Assembly: GCF_026343945.1 (NCBI RefSeq)
Contig: NZ_JAPKNJ010000001.1
Location: forward strand, 1,178,001-1,242,000
Length of the DNA: 64,000 nucleotides
Direction of reading: 5' to 3'
DNA from: Kaistia algarum
Lineage (GTDB): Bacteria > Pseudomonadota > Alphaproteobacteria > Rhizobiales > Kaistiaceae
The position numbers were made by a program, and so were the translations under genes. The notes below the pieces were generated by a model. The model made no database searches, had not been told where the DNA came from, and was given only the letters and a program-made list of their open reading frames with translations. This document shows positions 19,071-27,602 of the stretch, piece after piece. Each line of letters begins with the position of its first letter. Positions within the stretch are counted from its first letter, which is position 1.

Positions 19071-20332
19071 ACGACACGCTCCAGATGTTCCAGCGTCGCG
19101 CCGCTGCCATATCGCTCGCGACCGAGACCGTGGCCGAACAGATCACGTCGGATACCGTCGTCGACTTTCGCGGCGATCATCCGATCCTCAAAGGAGTGCC
19201 TCAGCCCGTACAGGCTGTGCTCCGGCGTCTCGAGCAGTCCGTTCTCGTCGAGGAACTTGTTCACCGTCGCCGAAAGAGACGGACTGGCGCGGTATCGAGG
19301 GAACCCTTCCGGACATTCGCGGAAGGCCTCAAGGCTGACGCCGACCAGGGGGATGACGCGGCGGGCATTCCGGCTCTTCAGCTGCCTTCCTTCCGGCTCA
19401 ATGCTGATATGGGGAACTTTGGCGTCCAGCCGAATGTGGTGCGGCAAAAGCCCGGCGCCCTCGCTCGGCCGATACCCGGTATTGACCATGCCGAGCAGGA
19501 TACAGCGCGCCTCCTTATTGAGGCCTCGAAGGGCGCCCGGCTTCAGCAGGCGGCGGCGGATCCAGTCCGAAGAGAAGGGTGGCCGAACCCGGGCTTCACC
19601 CTCCTTGATCGCAAGATCCGATAGGGGCAGGACCAGTCGAAGCCGCTTCATGCGGTTGATAGTCTTCAGCGTATCACCGAGATGAACCAGATCCTTGTTG
19701 GCACTGTTCGGAGTTAGACCCTCATCCGTGATCTTGTCGAGCCACCACTGCCGAAAGTCCAACATGTCGTCCGGCGTGATCTCGTGGATCGGCTTGTCCC
19801 CAATCAGTCGAACGAAATTGGCGATCGCCTTCTTGCGGGGATTTTTCCAACGACGGAGCTGATCCTCGCTCTTGCCAAGCGTGCGGTCGGCGGCAAGCGT
19901 CCAGAACAATTCCAAGGCGCGCGTAACCGTGATCCCTGGCTCGTCGACGCCACCCAGAACGGCAGCCGCGGTTGGAGCATCGGGTTTGTCGCCGAGCACT
20001 GGAATCGCTTCGATGCGAGCCAGGCGCTCCTCCAGGGGCAATCTGGCCACCTCGCTCGCCCGCAGATACCGGAAGCCTCGAGCAGATGCGAGATCCCTGG
20101 CGGCAGCAAAGCGCTCCTCAGCATCTGCACTATCGCCAGCCAGTCGCGCCTCCCAGCCATCGACGAGATGCTGCCAGGCGATCGGAGCCTTGCTCCGGGC
20201 AACAGTCTCCGAATCCGTGTGCAGCGATATCCAAACTGTGGATCGAGGCTCGATGGCGGCATAACGCTTCGGCACACGCTTCCGGAGATGGAAGGTAGCG
20301 CCGCGCCGGATTGGAACTTCAGCCGCCACCAC
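19052..20332 (-). CDS. Tyrosine recombinase/integrase of the tRNA-Ser island
   Basis: This 426-residue site-specific recombinase has an N-terminal arm with HLRKRVPKRYA, as in DUF6538-type integrases, and a core-binding domain around residues 130-240. The catalytic residues are visible: arginine in NTGYRPSEGAGL (about 292), LRHSFEDR (about 377-384), histidine near 401 and the nucleophilic tyrosine of RERYGSG at about 408. The gene lies about 150 bases from the 3' end of tRNA-Ser(GGA), the usual place for an integrase whose attachment site is a tRNA 3' end. It appears intact, so the island could still be excisable if its other end survives. Confidence 0.9.
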   Translation of the reverse strand: MVAAEVPIRRGATFHLRKRVPKRYAAIEPRSTVWISLHTDSETVARSKAPIAWQHLVDGWEARLAGDSADAEERFAAARDLASARGFRYLRASEVARLPLEERLARIEAIPVLGDKPDAPTAAAVLGGVDEPGITVTRALELFWTLAADRTLGKSEDQLRRWKNPRKKAIANFVRLIGDKPIHEITPDDMLDFRQWWLDKITDEGLTPNSANKDLVHLGDTLKTINRMKRLRLVLPLSDLAIKEGEARVRPPFSSDWIRRRLLKPGALRGLNKEARCILLGMVNTGYRPSEGAGLLPHHIRLDAKVPHISIEPEGRQLKSRNARRVIPLVGVSLEAFRECPEGFPRYRASPSLSATVNKFLDENGLLETPEHSLYGLRHSFEDRMIAAKVDDGIRRDLFGHGLGRERYGSGATLEHLERVVQAFAL

Positions 20333-20485
20333 GTATCTCCCGCGCCACCGACACTGGGTCTGACATTAGCAAATTGTGCAGCAGAATGTGTAGCAAAGAT
20401 TGCGCCGCTAGGCTCGACAAGCTCGAGCCAAAAGCAGATTAACATGAATTTACAATTAGTTATCACGAAAGTGATCGGAGAAACC

Positions 20486-20575
20486 TGGCGGAGGGAGCGG
20501 GATTCGAACCCGCGATACGGTTTCCCGTATACACACTTTCCAGGCGTGCGCCTTCAACCACTCGGCCACCCCTCC
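20486..20575 (-). tRNA. tRNA-Ser (anticodon GGA)
   Basis: Read on the minus strand, the 90-base gene begins GGAGGGGTGGCCGAGTGG and ends with the complementary acceptor strand plus an encoded CCA. The anticodon loop is CTGGAAA, giving anticodon GGA. A long variable arm (GTATACGGGAAACCGTAT) identifies the serine class, and the T arm has the GGTTCGAATCC consensus. The 3' end faces the integrase gene and is the probable attachment site of the defence island, yet the tRNA is complete. A duplicated 3' fragment marking the far island end was not seen in this window. Confidence 0.96.
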
Positions 20576-20851
20576 GTCGTCCGGGCGCGTTAGCCCGGCT
20601 GTCGCGTTTCGCCGGCTTCGGGTCGCCTGCCGTACAGGCAGGGCGATCCGCAGCGAATTGCCGGTGGAGCCGGCAAGCGCGAACGAGCGTTGCGCTATCA
20701 CGAAGCGAGCGAACCATGCAAGGGCACGGGGGGATATGGATACGGCTTCCTGCCGAATGCGGCCAACTGTTCCCCAGCCGATTGCCGAAACGACCAAGTC
20801 ACCCTATCTGTAGGCCATCCTGAAAACGCTCATCGCGGTGCAAGGCATCTC

Positions 20852-21178
20852 ATGTTCCGCTTCCTCGTCCGTCTTGCCGGTCTCTTCGCCATTGCCGGCG
20901 CGGTGATCGCGCTGGTGGTGGACGGGACAAAATCAATCGCCGCCTCGACGCTTACGGTGACGCCGCTTGGCCAGGCCTGGTTCGCCTTCGATCCCTCCAG
21001 CCTTGCCGCCGCGCAGGCAGCGGTGGCTAGCCATGTCGAAGTCTATGTCGGCAGCTGGGTCTGGTATCCCCTGATCCAGTTCCTGCTAACACTGCCGGTC
21101 TGGCTGTTCTTCGGGGCGGTCGGTGCCCTTCTGGTTATTGCCGGCAAGCCGCTGCCGTTCCGCGCCGCCGTCGCCTGA
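20852..21178 (+). CDS. Small membrane protein, function unknown
   Basis: A 108-residue protein with two hydrophobic segments ([16 protein letters not shown] at the N-terminus and [22 protein letters not shown] at the C-terminus) separated by a roughly 55-residue loop. The shape is that of a common small inner-membrane protein of Alphaproteobacteria. I do not recognise a function. It lies on the chromosome side of the tRNA and 47 bases before msrA, so it may be co-transcribed with that gene. Confidence 0.65.
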   Translation: MFRFLVRLAGLFAIAGAVIALVVDGTKSIAASTLTVTPLGQAWFAFDPSSLAAAQAAVASHVEVYVGSWVWYPLIQFLLTLPVWLFFGAVGALLVIAGKPLPFRAAVA

Positions 21179-21225
21179 TCACTGCAAATGCTTCTTTCCT
21201 CCGACCCCCAACGCGGAGACTAGCC

Positions 21226-21891
21226 ATGAACATTCTCGACCTCTTCGCCCGCAAGACCCGCATGCCCGCCCCTGGAGCCGCACTCCCCGGCCGGGCGACG
21301 CCGATTGTCGAGCCGGGCCTGCATTTCGTTCTCCATCGCGCCCTGGCCAGCCCCTATCCGGCCGGGCTGGAGACGGCTGTCTTCGGTCTCGGCTGCTTCT
21401 GGGGCGCCGAGCGGGCGTTCTGGACGCTGGACGGCGTCCATGTGACGGCGGTCGGCTATGCTGGCGGCGAAACGCCGAACCCGACCTATGAGGAAGTCTG
21501 CTCCGGCCTCACCGGCCACAACGAGGTCGTCCTTGTCGTGTTCGATCCGAAGCGGATCTCCTATGAGACGCTGGTGAAGCGCTTCTTCGAGAGTCACAAC
21601 CCGACTGAGGGCATGCGCCAGGGCAATGATGTCGGTACGCAATATCGCTCCGGGATCTATGTAAGCAGCGATGCGCAGCGGCTGGCGGCTGAACGCGTCC
21701 GCGATCTCTATGAGACCGAGCTTGCCAAGAGCGGCCTCGGCGCGATCACCACCGAGATCATCGAGCGGCCGAGCTTTTATTTCGCCGAGGCTTATCATCA
21801 GCAATACCTCGCGAAGAACCCGGCCGGCTATTGCGGCCTCGGCGGCACCGGCGTTGCCTGTCCGATCGGCACGGGCGTCGCCGCCGCGTGA
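21226..21891 (+). CDS. msrA: Peptide methionine sulfoxide reductase MsrA
   Basis: The 221-residue protein contains the MsrA active site [13 protein letters not shown] near residue 56. The cysteine attacks methionine-S-sulfoxide and is regenerated by thioredoxin. [18 protein letters not shown] and [22 protein letters not shown] follow, both hallmarks of the family. It repairs oxidised proteins in the cytoplasm. The stop overlaps the GTG start of the next gene by four bases, indicating a two-gene operon with the 2-oxoglutarate oxygenase. Confidence 0.95.
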   Translation: MNILDLFARKTRMPAPGAALPGRATPIVEPGLHFVLHRALASPYPAGLETAVFGLGCFWGAERAFWTLDGVHVTAVGYAGGETPNPTYEEVCSGLTGHNEVVLVVFDPKRISYETLVKRFFESHNPTEGMRQGNDVGTQYRSGIYVSSDAQRLAAERVRDLYETELAKSGLGAITTEIIERPSFYFAEAYHQQYLAKNPAGYCGLGGTGVACPIGTGVAAA

Positions 21892-22526
21892 GCGCAATCG
21901 TAAACGGTCCCGAACAGCGGGCGGATGCGATCGAGGCGGCTATTGGCCGCCTCGCTTCGGACGGCTATGCCGTCGCCGATAACCTTATCGGCGCGGCGCT
22001 GGCGGGCCGCCTGCTCGCGCGGCTAGCGAAACTCCAGTCGGAGGGCGCGCTCGCCACGGCCGGAGTTGGCCGCGAGGGCGGACGCCAGGTCGTCCACGCC
22101 ATCCGACAGGCTGCCATCCATTGGCTGAACGGCGAAGACGCGGCCGAGCGCGACCTGCTCGCGCTGGCCGAGACGATCCGCGTTGCGATCAACAGGCAGC
22201 TATTCCTCGGTCTGTTTCATTTCGAGTGCCACTTCATCGCCTACCCTGTCGGCGGCTTCTACAAGCGCCATCTCGACGCTCTCGCGGGGACGCGCAACCG
22301 CGTGGTCTCGTTCGTGACCTATCTCGATCCCGATTGGCTGCCCGAACATGGCGGCGCACTGCGGCTCTGGAATTCGCCGGAGGATGTCGAGCCGCCGGCG
22401 CTGGAGATAGTCCCGCGCGCCGGCCGGGTCGTCTTGATGCTGTCCGAGCATATCCCGCATGAGGTGCTGCCGGCCCATCGGCCGCGGCATGCCATTGCCG
22501 GCTGGTGGCGCGTCGCCTCGGGGTGA
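21888..22526 (+). CDS. 2-oxoglutarate/Fe(II) oxygenase, SM-20/prolyl hydroxylase-like
   Basis: This 212-residue protein starts at GTG 21888, overlapping msrA. The iron ligands are visible as HLDALAG (HxD, near residue 129) and a later histidine in [21 protein letters not shown], where the arginine is the probable 2-oxoglutarate ligand. GGFYKRHLD and [22 protein letters not shown] are typical of the prolyl-4-hydroxylase-like, SM-20-related subgroup. The substrate is unknown. Translational coupling to msrA hints at a role in oxidative stress or redox-linked protein modification, but this is inference. Confidence 0.8.
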   Translation: MSAIVNGPEQRADAIEAAIGRLASDGYAVADNLIGAALAGRLLARLAKLQSEGALATAGVGREGGRQVVHAIRQAAIHWLNGEDAAERDLLALAETIRVAINRQLFLGLFHFECHFIAYPVGGFYKRHLDALAGTRNRVVSFVTYLDPDWLPEHGGALRLWNSPEDVEPPALEIVPRAGRVVLMLSEHIPHEVLPAHRPRHAIAGWWRVASG

Positions 22527-22578
22527 AACCTCTGCCGCATTCCTGTTCCGCCTTCTCCCCTCCCCGCATGGAACCGTC

Positions 22579-23685
22579 ATGACCTCCGCTCTCTTCTCGC
22601 CGCTCGCCCTCGGCCCGGTGACCCTTTCGAACCGCATCGCGATCGCGCCCATGTGCATGTATTCCTCCGATGACGGCACGCCGTCAGACTGGCATATCCA
22701 GCACTGGTCGCAATTCGCCCTCTCCGGCGCGGCCATGATCACCTTCGAGGCGACGGGCGTCGAGCGGCGCGGCCGCATCACCCATGGTTGCCTCGGCCTC
22801 TATTCCGACGCGAACGAGGCAGCAATCGCCGCCAAGCTCGCCATCGCCCGTCGATGGGCATTGCCCAGCGCCGTGTTCGGCATCCAACTCGCCCATGCCG
22901 GCCGCAAGGCCTCGACACGGTTGCCCTGGATGGGCGGCGGATCGCTCGCTGCCGACGAGGATCCGTGGCCGACGATTGCGCCCTCCGCCATTCCGTTTGC
23001 TCCCGGCTGGCAGGTCCCTGAGGCGCTGGACGAGGCCGGCATCGAGGTCCTGATCGGACATTTCGTTTCGAGCGCCAAGCGGGCCGAACGCGCCGGGCTC
23101 GATTTCGTCGAGATCCATGGCGCGCATGGCTACCTGCTGCATGAATTCCTTTCGCCGATCTCCAACCGGCGCGAGGATCGCTATGGCGGCAGCCTCGAAA
23201 ACCGCATGCGCCTCATCGTCGAGGTGACCAGGGCCGTGCGCGCCGCCCTGCCGGAGACGATGTTCGTCGGCGTCCGCCTCTCGGCCAGCGAATGGACGGC
23301 CAGCGGCTTCGAGATCGACGAAGCCGTCGAGGTCGCCAGTGCCCTGAAGGAGGCCGGCGCCGTCTATATCTGCGCTTCCTCGGGCGGCAATGTTCACGAC
23401 GCCCATATCCCGCTGAAGCCGCTCTACCAGACGCATCTCGCCGAGGCGATCCAAAGCCGGGCCGGGATTTCAACCCGCGCCGTCGGGCTGATCACCAAGC
23501 CGACGGAAGCCGAGGCGATCGTCGCCGAGGGGCGCGCCGACATGGTGGCGCTCGCCCGCGCCATTCTCGCCGACCCGCGCTGGCCCTGGCGCGCCGCGGC
23601 CGAACTGGGCGCCCGGCTGCCCGTCGCCCTGCCCTATGAGCGCAGCCTGCCGACCATGCGGCACTGGGTGTCGCCGGCCGGCTGA
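22579..23685 (+). CDS. Old yellow enzyme family NADH:flavin oxidoreductase (YqjM/XenA-like)
   Basis: The 368-residue protein is an FMN-dependent ene-reductase. PMCMYSSDDGTPSDWH gives the YqjM-type cysteine near residue 24, QLAHAGRKAST the substrate-binding region, HGAHGYLLHEFLSPISNRR the FMN/substrate histidines, and EDRYGGSLENRMRL the family signature. Such enzymes reduce activated C=C bonds using NAD(P)H. I chose ATG 22579, because the open frame reaching back into the preceding gene has no family similarity. It ends five bases before the convergent mepA stop. Confidence 0.93.
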   Translation: MTSALFSPLALGPVTLSNRIAIAPMCMYSSDDGTPSDWHIQHWSQFALSGAAMITFEATGVERRGRITHGCLGLYSDANEAAIAAKLAIARRWALPSAVFGIQLAHAGRKASTRLPWMGGGSLAADEDPWPTIAPSAIPFAPGWQVPEALDEAGIEVLIGHFVSSAKRAERAGLDFVEIHGAHGYLLHEFLSPISNRREDRYGGSLENRMRLIVEVTRAVRAALPETMFVGVRLSASEWTASGFEIDEAVEVASALKEAGAVYICASSGGNVHDAHIPLKPLYQTHLAEAIQSRAGISTRAVGLITKPTEAEAIVAEGRADMVALARAILADPRWPWRAAAELGARLPVALPYERSLPTMRHWVSPAG

Positions 23686-23689
23686 GGCC

Positions 23690-24715
23690 TCAATAGAGCG
23701 TGCCGTTCGGCCTCTGCGGCGGAACGGCCGCATCGACCGGATTTTCGGTCGCATCGTCCGCGGATGTATCGGCCGCCTGAACCGGCGCCGACCGGGGCGC
23801 GGAAATGGCGAGCGTCGGCTGCGGCTTGATGCCGGGCGGGGCGCCGAGCAGCACCTCGCGGCAGGCGGCCGGAAGGTCGGTCAGCATCAGCGGGCGCGGC
23901 TTGACGGCCGGCTTGGTCGGCTTCGTCGGCTTGACGGGCTTGGGCGGCTGCAGCCATGCATCAAGCTCGGCGCCGCAGCCATCGCCGGCAGGCGGCGCCT
24001 TTTGCGGCACGCAGCTCGCCATATCGGCCGGGCAATCGAGGCGGACGTGGAAATGATAGGTATGGCCCCACCAGGGCCGCACCTTGCCGAGCCAGGCGCG
24101 ATCGGCGCCGGCGCTGACACAGAGCTGCTTCTTGATGGCCGGATTGACGAAGATGCGCGCCACATGCGGGTCGAGCGCCGCGCGCCGGATCAGCCTGAAC
24201 TGGCCGCTCGTCCAGCCGGCTGCGTTGATCGTCCGCGCCTTCTCGTTGACCATGTTGACCGGTGCCATCGTCTCGCGCTCGTCGGCTGAGAGCAGGCGCT
24301 TCGGCATCGGCGTCAGCCAGATGTCGACATCGAGGCCGATCTGGTGGCTGGCATGGCCGGTCAGCGCCGGGCCGCCGCGCGGCTGGCCCATGTCGCCGAC
24401 GAGGAGGCCGGGCCAGCTGTCGAGCTTCTTCGACTTCGCCGCGAGATCCTCAGTGAAGGCGACGAGTTCCGGCGTACCCCAATTGCGGTTGCGCGACAGG
24501 CGCATCGCCTGCCAGTCGGGGCCGCTCACCGGCAGCGCCACGGCACCGGCGAGGCAGCCCTTGGCATAGGAGCCGATCGAGCGGGCCTCCAGCGGGATCG
24601 GCGTGTTCATCTGCGAGAACAGGATCTTGGCCGGGGTCGTGTCGATTGGGTCGGCCAGAGCCGGGCCGACAAACGAAAATCCAAGCAGCAAGGTTCCGAT
24701 CCGCCGCGCGATCAT
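23690..24715 (-). CDS. mepA: Penicillin-insensitive murein endopeptidase MepA
   Basis: A LAS-type zinc peptidase that cuts D-Ala-mDAP cross-links in peptidoglycan. The metal and catalytic signatures are visible: GHASHQIGLDVDIWL, then MVNEKARTINAAGW, and GHTYHFHVRLDCP. The ATG at 24715 gives a short signal peptide (MIARRIGTLLLGFSF...ALA) and has a GAGG ribosome site; upstream ATGs at 24724-24733 and 24820 are also in frame. The C-terminal 100 residues are proline/lysine-rich (PPKPVKPTKPTKP) and extend beyond the usual enzyme length. The protein is periplasmic. Confidence 0.92.
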   Translation of the reverse strand: MIARRIGTLLLGFSFVGPALADPIDTTPAKILFSQMNTPIPLEARSIGSYAKGCLAGAVALPVSGPDWQAMRLSRNRNWGTPELVAFTEDLAAKSKKLDSWPGLLVGDMGQPRGGPALTGHASHQIGLDVDIWLTPMPKRLLSADERETMAPVNMVNEKARTINAAGWTSGQFRLIRRAALDPHVARIFVNPAIKKQLCVSAGADRAWLGKVRPWWGHTYHFHVRLDCPADMASCVPQKAPPAGDGCGAELDAWLQPPKPVKPTKPTKPAVKPRPLMLTDLPAACREVLLGAPPGIKPQPTLAISAPRSAPVQAADTSADDATENPVDAAVPPQRPNGTLY

Positions 24716-25027
24716 GCCTGTCATCCTCATCATCCCGGCCCGCCGGGCATCATCGCGCATTCGCGTTAACGATTCATTCGTCATCTGCACGCGCCTCACA
24801 TGCGGACGATTTTTGCGCATAGCGCGGAGATCGGCGCCATCGTCGGAACGATATTACGTTATTGTGACATTTTCTAGCAATCCATCCTCAAACGGGCGTC
24901 AATTCCGCGATTGCCGGGTTTCCGGCGGCGCGATAAAAAGGGGACTGACATCCGAAGGATCGGGCACGGCGTTCGCTGCCGCCCGCCTTCCGGACCCGCT
25001 ATAAGCGACTTGGCAAGGAGTTCGATC

Positions 25028-25666
25028 ATGGCACTCAATCTTGGCGACATCGTCCCGGATTTCGAAGCCGACACCACCGAAGGCAAGATCAAATTCCATG
25101 AATGGCTCGGCAACGGCTGGGGCGTGCTGTTCTCGCATCCGAAGAACTTCACCCCGGTCTGCACCACCGAGCTCGGCGAGGTCGCCAAGCTGAAGCCCGA
25201 GTTCGACAAGCGCGGCGTCAAGGTGATCGGCCTTTCGGTCGACCAGCTTTCGAACCATGGCGCCTGGGTCGCCGACATCAAGGACGCGACCGGCTCGACG
25301 CTGAACTTCCCGCTGATCGCCGACCATGACAAGAAGGTCGCCGATCTCTATGGCATGATCCATCCCAACGCCTCCGACACGGCGACGGTCCGCTCGGTCT
25401 TCGTCATCGGCCCGGACAAGAAGCTCAAGCTATCGCTGACCTACCCGGCCTCGACGGGGCGCAATTTCGACGAGATCCTGCGCGTCATCGACAGCCTGCA
25501 GCTCACCGCCAAATTCTCGGTCGCGACGCCGGTCAACTGGACGAAGGGCGACGACGTGATCATCGTCCCCTCCGTCTCCGACGAGGCGGCCAAGGAGAAG
25601 TTCCCCGGCGGCTGGAAGACCGTGAAGCCCTATCTGCGCGTCGTGCCCCAGCCGAAAACCAACTGA
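25028..25666 (+). CDS. 1-Cys peroxiredoxin (Prx6-type)
   Basis: This 212-residue peroxidase has the active site FSHPKNFTPVCTTELGE with the peroxidatic cysteine near residue 45. A C-terminal domain, VATPVNWTKGDDVIIVPSVS, is characteristic of the Prx6 subfamily. No second resolving cysteine is seen, consistent with a 1-Cys mechanism. It reduces hydrogen peroxide and organic peroxides. An AAGGAG ribosome site precedes ATG 25028, and a strong terminator follows the gene at 25691. Confidence 0.95.
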   Translation: MALNLGDIVPDFEADTTEGKIKFHEWLGNGWGVLFSHPKNFTPVCTTELGEVAKLKPEFDKRGVKVIGLSVDQLSNHGAWVADIKDATGSTLNFPLIADHDKKVADLYGMIHPNASDTATVRSVFVIGPDKKLKLSLTYPASTGRNFDEILRVIDSLQLTAKFSVATPVNWTKGDDVIIVPSVSDEAAKEKFPGGWKTVKPYLRVVPQPKTN

Positions 25667-25690
25667 GCCTTTCCGAGCTCCCTGATTTCG

Positions 25691-25718
25691 AAGGGCAGGC
25701 CTCGTGTCTGCCCTTTTT
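25691..25718 (+). terminator. Rho-independent terminator of the peroxiredoxin gene
   Basis: A perfect 8-bp stem (AAGGGCAG with CTGCCCTT) has a 9-base loop and runs into TTTTTGTTT, 25 bases after the stop codon. Confidence 0.9.
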
Positions 25719-25751
25719 GTTTGGCGGCGGCGATGCGGCGCGCGCCTTCTT

Positions 25752-25803
25752 GAACCCTCCCCTTGCCGGAGGGTCGAAAACGCATCGCGTTTTCGGGGAG
25801 GGG
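25752..25803. repeat. Palindromic repeat, divergent copy of the 26498/27196 family
   Basis: The layout AACCCTCCCC...GGAGGGTCGAAAACGC...GCGTTTTCGGGGAGGGG matches the half-unit of the repeats at 26498 and 27196, with the outer arms changed from CCCGCCCC to CCCTCCCC. An AGCTTCGGC...GCCGAAGC palindrome follows, as it does inside the complete units. Confidence 0.7.
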
Positions 25804-25852
25804 CTAGCTTCGGCAAAGCCGAAGCGTGCTTCTCTTCCCGACAAAGCAAGCC

Positions 25853-25975
25853 CTCACCCCCAACCCTCTCCCGCAAGCGGTAGAGGGAGTCCGGTCTGCG
25901 CGCTTCATCAAGCTCCCGGCTGATCGTCAGCGCCCCCTCGCCCGCGACGCGGGAGAGGGCCGGGGTGAGGGCCTT
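25853..25975. repeat. Inverted pair of CCCTCACCCC...CTCTCCCGC repeats
   Basis: The left arm (about 25853-25890) contains CCCTCACCCCCAACCCTC and a short hairpin CTCTCCCGCAAGCGGTAGAG. The right arm (about 25930-25975) is its near-exact inverse, GCGGGAGAGGGCCGGGGTG. This type of palindromic intergenic repeat is common in Rhizobiales genomes. Confidence 0.65.
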
Positions 25976-26035
25976 GCTTTCAAGACGCACCACAGCCCCA
26001 GCCCGAAAATCCCCGCCGGCTTGTCGCCGCCAGGG

Positions 26036-26303
26036 TGAACCGAAGAGGTCGCGCGGGGCGGCCGGAGGCCCGCGCGCGGGCGGCGCGCCGGCGATGAATT
26101 TCGAGTGGGTTGCCCGAGCCGCCCGTGACGGGCAGCCGGCGCCCCGCGCCGACAGGTTTTCCAACCGGTACCGACGGACCGTGGGTGTTTCGGTGCTGGG
26201 TCACCCGGCGGCAATTCCCACGCCCGGATCCTCCTTACGGAAAGGCGGACGCCCGCCACTGGCCCGCGTGTACGGACCCGGCGCATCGGAGTTCCGGCCG
26301 CCA
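26036..26303. other. GC-rich intergenic block with several small hairpins; nature unknown
   Basis: No gene is supported here: frames are open on both strands simply because the composition is extremely GC-rich. Several compact hairpins occur in sequence, including GCCCG-TGA-CGGGC at 26121-26133 and GGTT-TTCC-AACC at 26155-26166. It could be a structured RNA or part of a multicopy intergenic element. Nothing in the sequence decides between these. Confidence 0.35.
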
Positions 26304-26497
26304 TGATGGCTGAGGTTCGTTACACCCCGCCTTCACAGCCCGCCGAGCCCCGCCCGCAAACGGAACGACCGGTTCGCCCTCTTCGATAGGCGGGGATGAA
26401 GGGAGTATGCGCCCGGTGGGAGGGGGCGGGGATAGATTCTTTTGATTGAGTTGCGACACCAATAGGTTACGCTCCCCGACATCACGGTCTCCGCTTG

Positions 26498-26690
26498 AAC
26501 CCGCCCCTGGAGGGCGGGTCAAAACCGCGTCAGCGGTTTTGGGGCGGGGGCTGAGGCGGACGAGCCGGTCTCAGGCCTCAACGACCAGCAACGCATCCAG
26601 CCTGCCAGCCAAGAACGCTTCGGCAGTCGCCGAAGCTACCCCCGCCCCGAAAGTGCTGCGCACTTTCGACCCGCCCTCCAGGGGCGGGTT
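26498..26690. repeat. Compound palindromic repeat unit, left copy flanking the DUF559 gene
   Basis: The unit opens with AACCCGCCCCTGGAGGGCGG, then a GGTTTT-centred hairpin and GGGGCGGGGGCTGAGG. It has a 60-base spacer, GCCAAGAACGCTTCGGC, and closes with the same palindrome inverted (CCGCCCTCCAGGGGCGGGTT). The right copy at 27196-27393 has the same order and orientation. Confidence 0.85.
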
Positions 26691-26772
26691 ACGCGCCGTG
26701 CGTCGTTGCGGAGCGGCGGGTTGCGGATACAAAGCCCTATGGCACACTTCGAGGTTGAACAAGGTGTGCACC

Positions 26773-27147
26773 ATGCCAGGCCATCCAGCCGATCCGCGCC
26801 TGCGTGGTTTCGCCCGATCCATGCGAAAGAAAATGACGGAGCCCGAGTTTCGGCTCTGGTCGGAGATTCGCGACCAGAAACTCGAAGGACTGAAATTCCG
26901 TCGTCAGGTTCCGATCGGCCCGTTCATCGTGGATTTCTTCTGTCCCGCGCATCGCGTGATCGTGGAAATCGACGGCGGCCAGCATTTCGAGGACGAGACC
27001 ATCGCCGCCGACCTCCGCCGTACCGCATGGCTACAAACCCAGGGCTACCGCGTTCTGCGCTTCACCAACGTTGATGTGGTAAGCAATCTGGAGGGTGTGT
27101 GCCGCGTGATCGTCGAAACCGTGGCGCTGGGTCCAGGCTCCGCGTGA
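26773..27147 (+). CDS. DUF559 protein, Vsr-like endonuclease fold
   Basis: The 124-residue protein has the DUF559 signature: MTEPEFRLWSEIRDQKLEGLKFRRQ, then IVDFFCPAHRVIVEIDGGQH, then RRTAWLQTQGYRVLRF. The aspartate of VDFF and acidic VEIDG resemble the active site of the very-short-patch-repair/PD-(D/E)xK nuclease group. Substrate and partners are unknown. The start ATG 26773 lies in GTGCACCATG with no strong ribosome site. Frames reaching further upstream run through repeat DNA and were rejected. The gene is bracketed by two direct copies of a compound palindromic repeat, which suggests they move or spread together. Confidence 0.85.
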   Translation: MPGHPADPRLRGFARSMRKKMTEPEFRLWSEIRDQKLEGLKFRRQVPIGPFIVDFFCPAHRVIVEIDGGQHFEDETIAADLRRTAWLQTQGYRVLRFTNVDVVSNLEGVCRVIVETVALGPGSA

Positions 27148-27195
27148 AGAGACGATCCTTAGCCAAGCCGAGGCGCCCGACACAGTCTCCCCCTT

Positions 27196-27393
27196 AACCC
27201 GCCCCTGGAGGGCGGGTCGAAAACGCCTCGGCGTTTTCGGGGCGGGGGCTGAGGCCGATGGGCCGGTCTCGGACCGCAACAGCAATCCCCACACCGCACC
27301 CAACCAGCCGGCCAAGAACGCTTCGGCAAGCGCCGAAGCTACCCCCGCCCCGAAAGTGCTCCGCACTTTCGACCCGCCCTCCAGGGGCGGGTT
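27196..27393. repeat. Compound palindromic repeat unit, right copy flanking the DUF559 gene
   Basis: Nearly the same sequence and internal order as 26498-26690: AACCCGCCCCTGGAGGGCGG, then an AAAACGCC...GGCGTTTT hairpin, GGGGCGGGGGCTGAGG, a variable spacer, GGCCAAGAACGCTTCGGC and the inverted closing palindrome. Both copies also share flanking bases (GGCGCCGTGCGTTG-like after the unit). Confidence 0.85.
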
Positions 27394-27495
27394 AGGCGCC
27401 GTGCGTTGTTTGAAGGCACTCTACAACGCAAGGCGGGAAAGCGCAGACAGGCCTGCCACCCCCAAAGCCGCAGCACCCGGCACAGTCTCCTCTTT

Positions 27496-27546
27496 AACCC
27501 GCCCCTGGAGGGCGGATCGAAAACGCCCTTGTGTTTTCGGGGCGGG
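27496..27546. repeat. Half-copy of the compound palindromic repeat
   Basis: Only the opening palindrome is present (AACCCGCCCCTGGAGGGCGG, then AAAACGCC...GTGTTTTCGGGGCGGG). It is preceded by GGCACAGTCTCCTCTTT, which closely matches the bases before the unit at 27196. It ends 56 bases before the OLD nuclease stop codon. Confidence 0.8.
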
Positions 27547-27602
27547 TGCGAGCTGACACCGGGCGGATGCCGCCGCCGTCCCCGTTCCACGGAGACGGCG
27601 CA

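Noticed and set aside
1-20485. Second copy of the tRNA-Ser 3' end as far attachment site
   Set aside because: Looked for the GGTTCGAATCC region and acceptor sequence within the island and found none; the island probably extends beyond the window.
20333-20593. Plus-strand frame containing [17 protein letters not shown]
   Set aside because: This is a translation of the tRNA-Ser gene on the opposite strand, a well-known annotation artefact.
25927-26306. Several long frames on both strands in the GC-rich block
   Set aside because: They are open in several registers at once because stop codons are rare at this base composition; none shows protein-like patterns.
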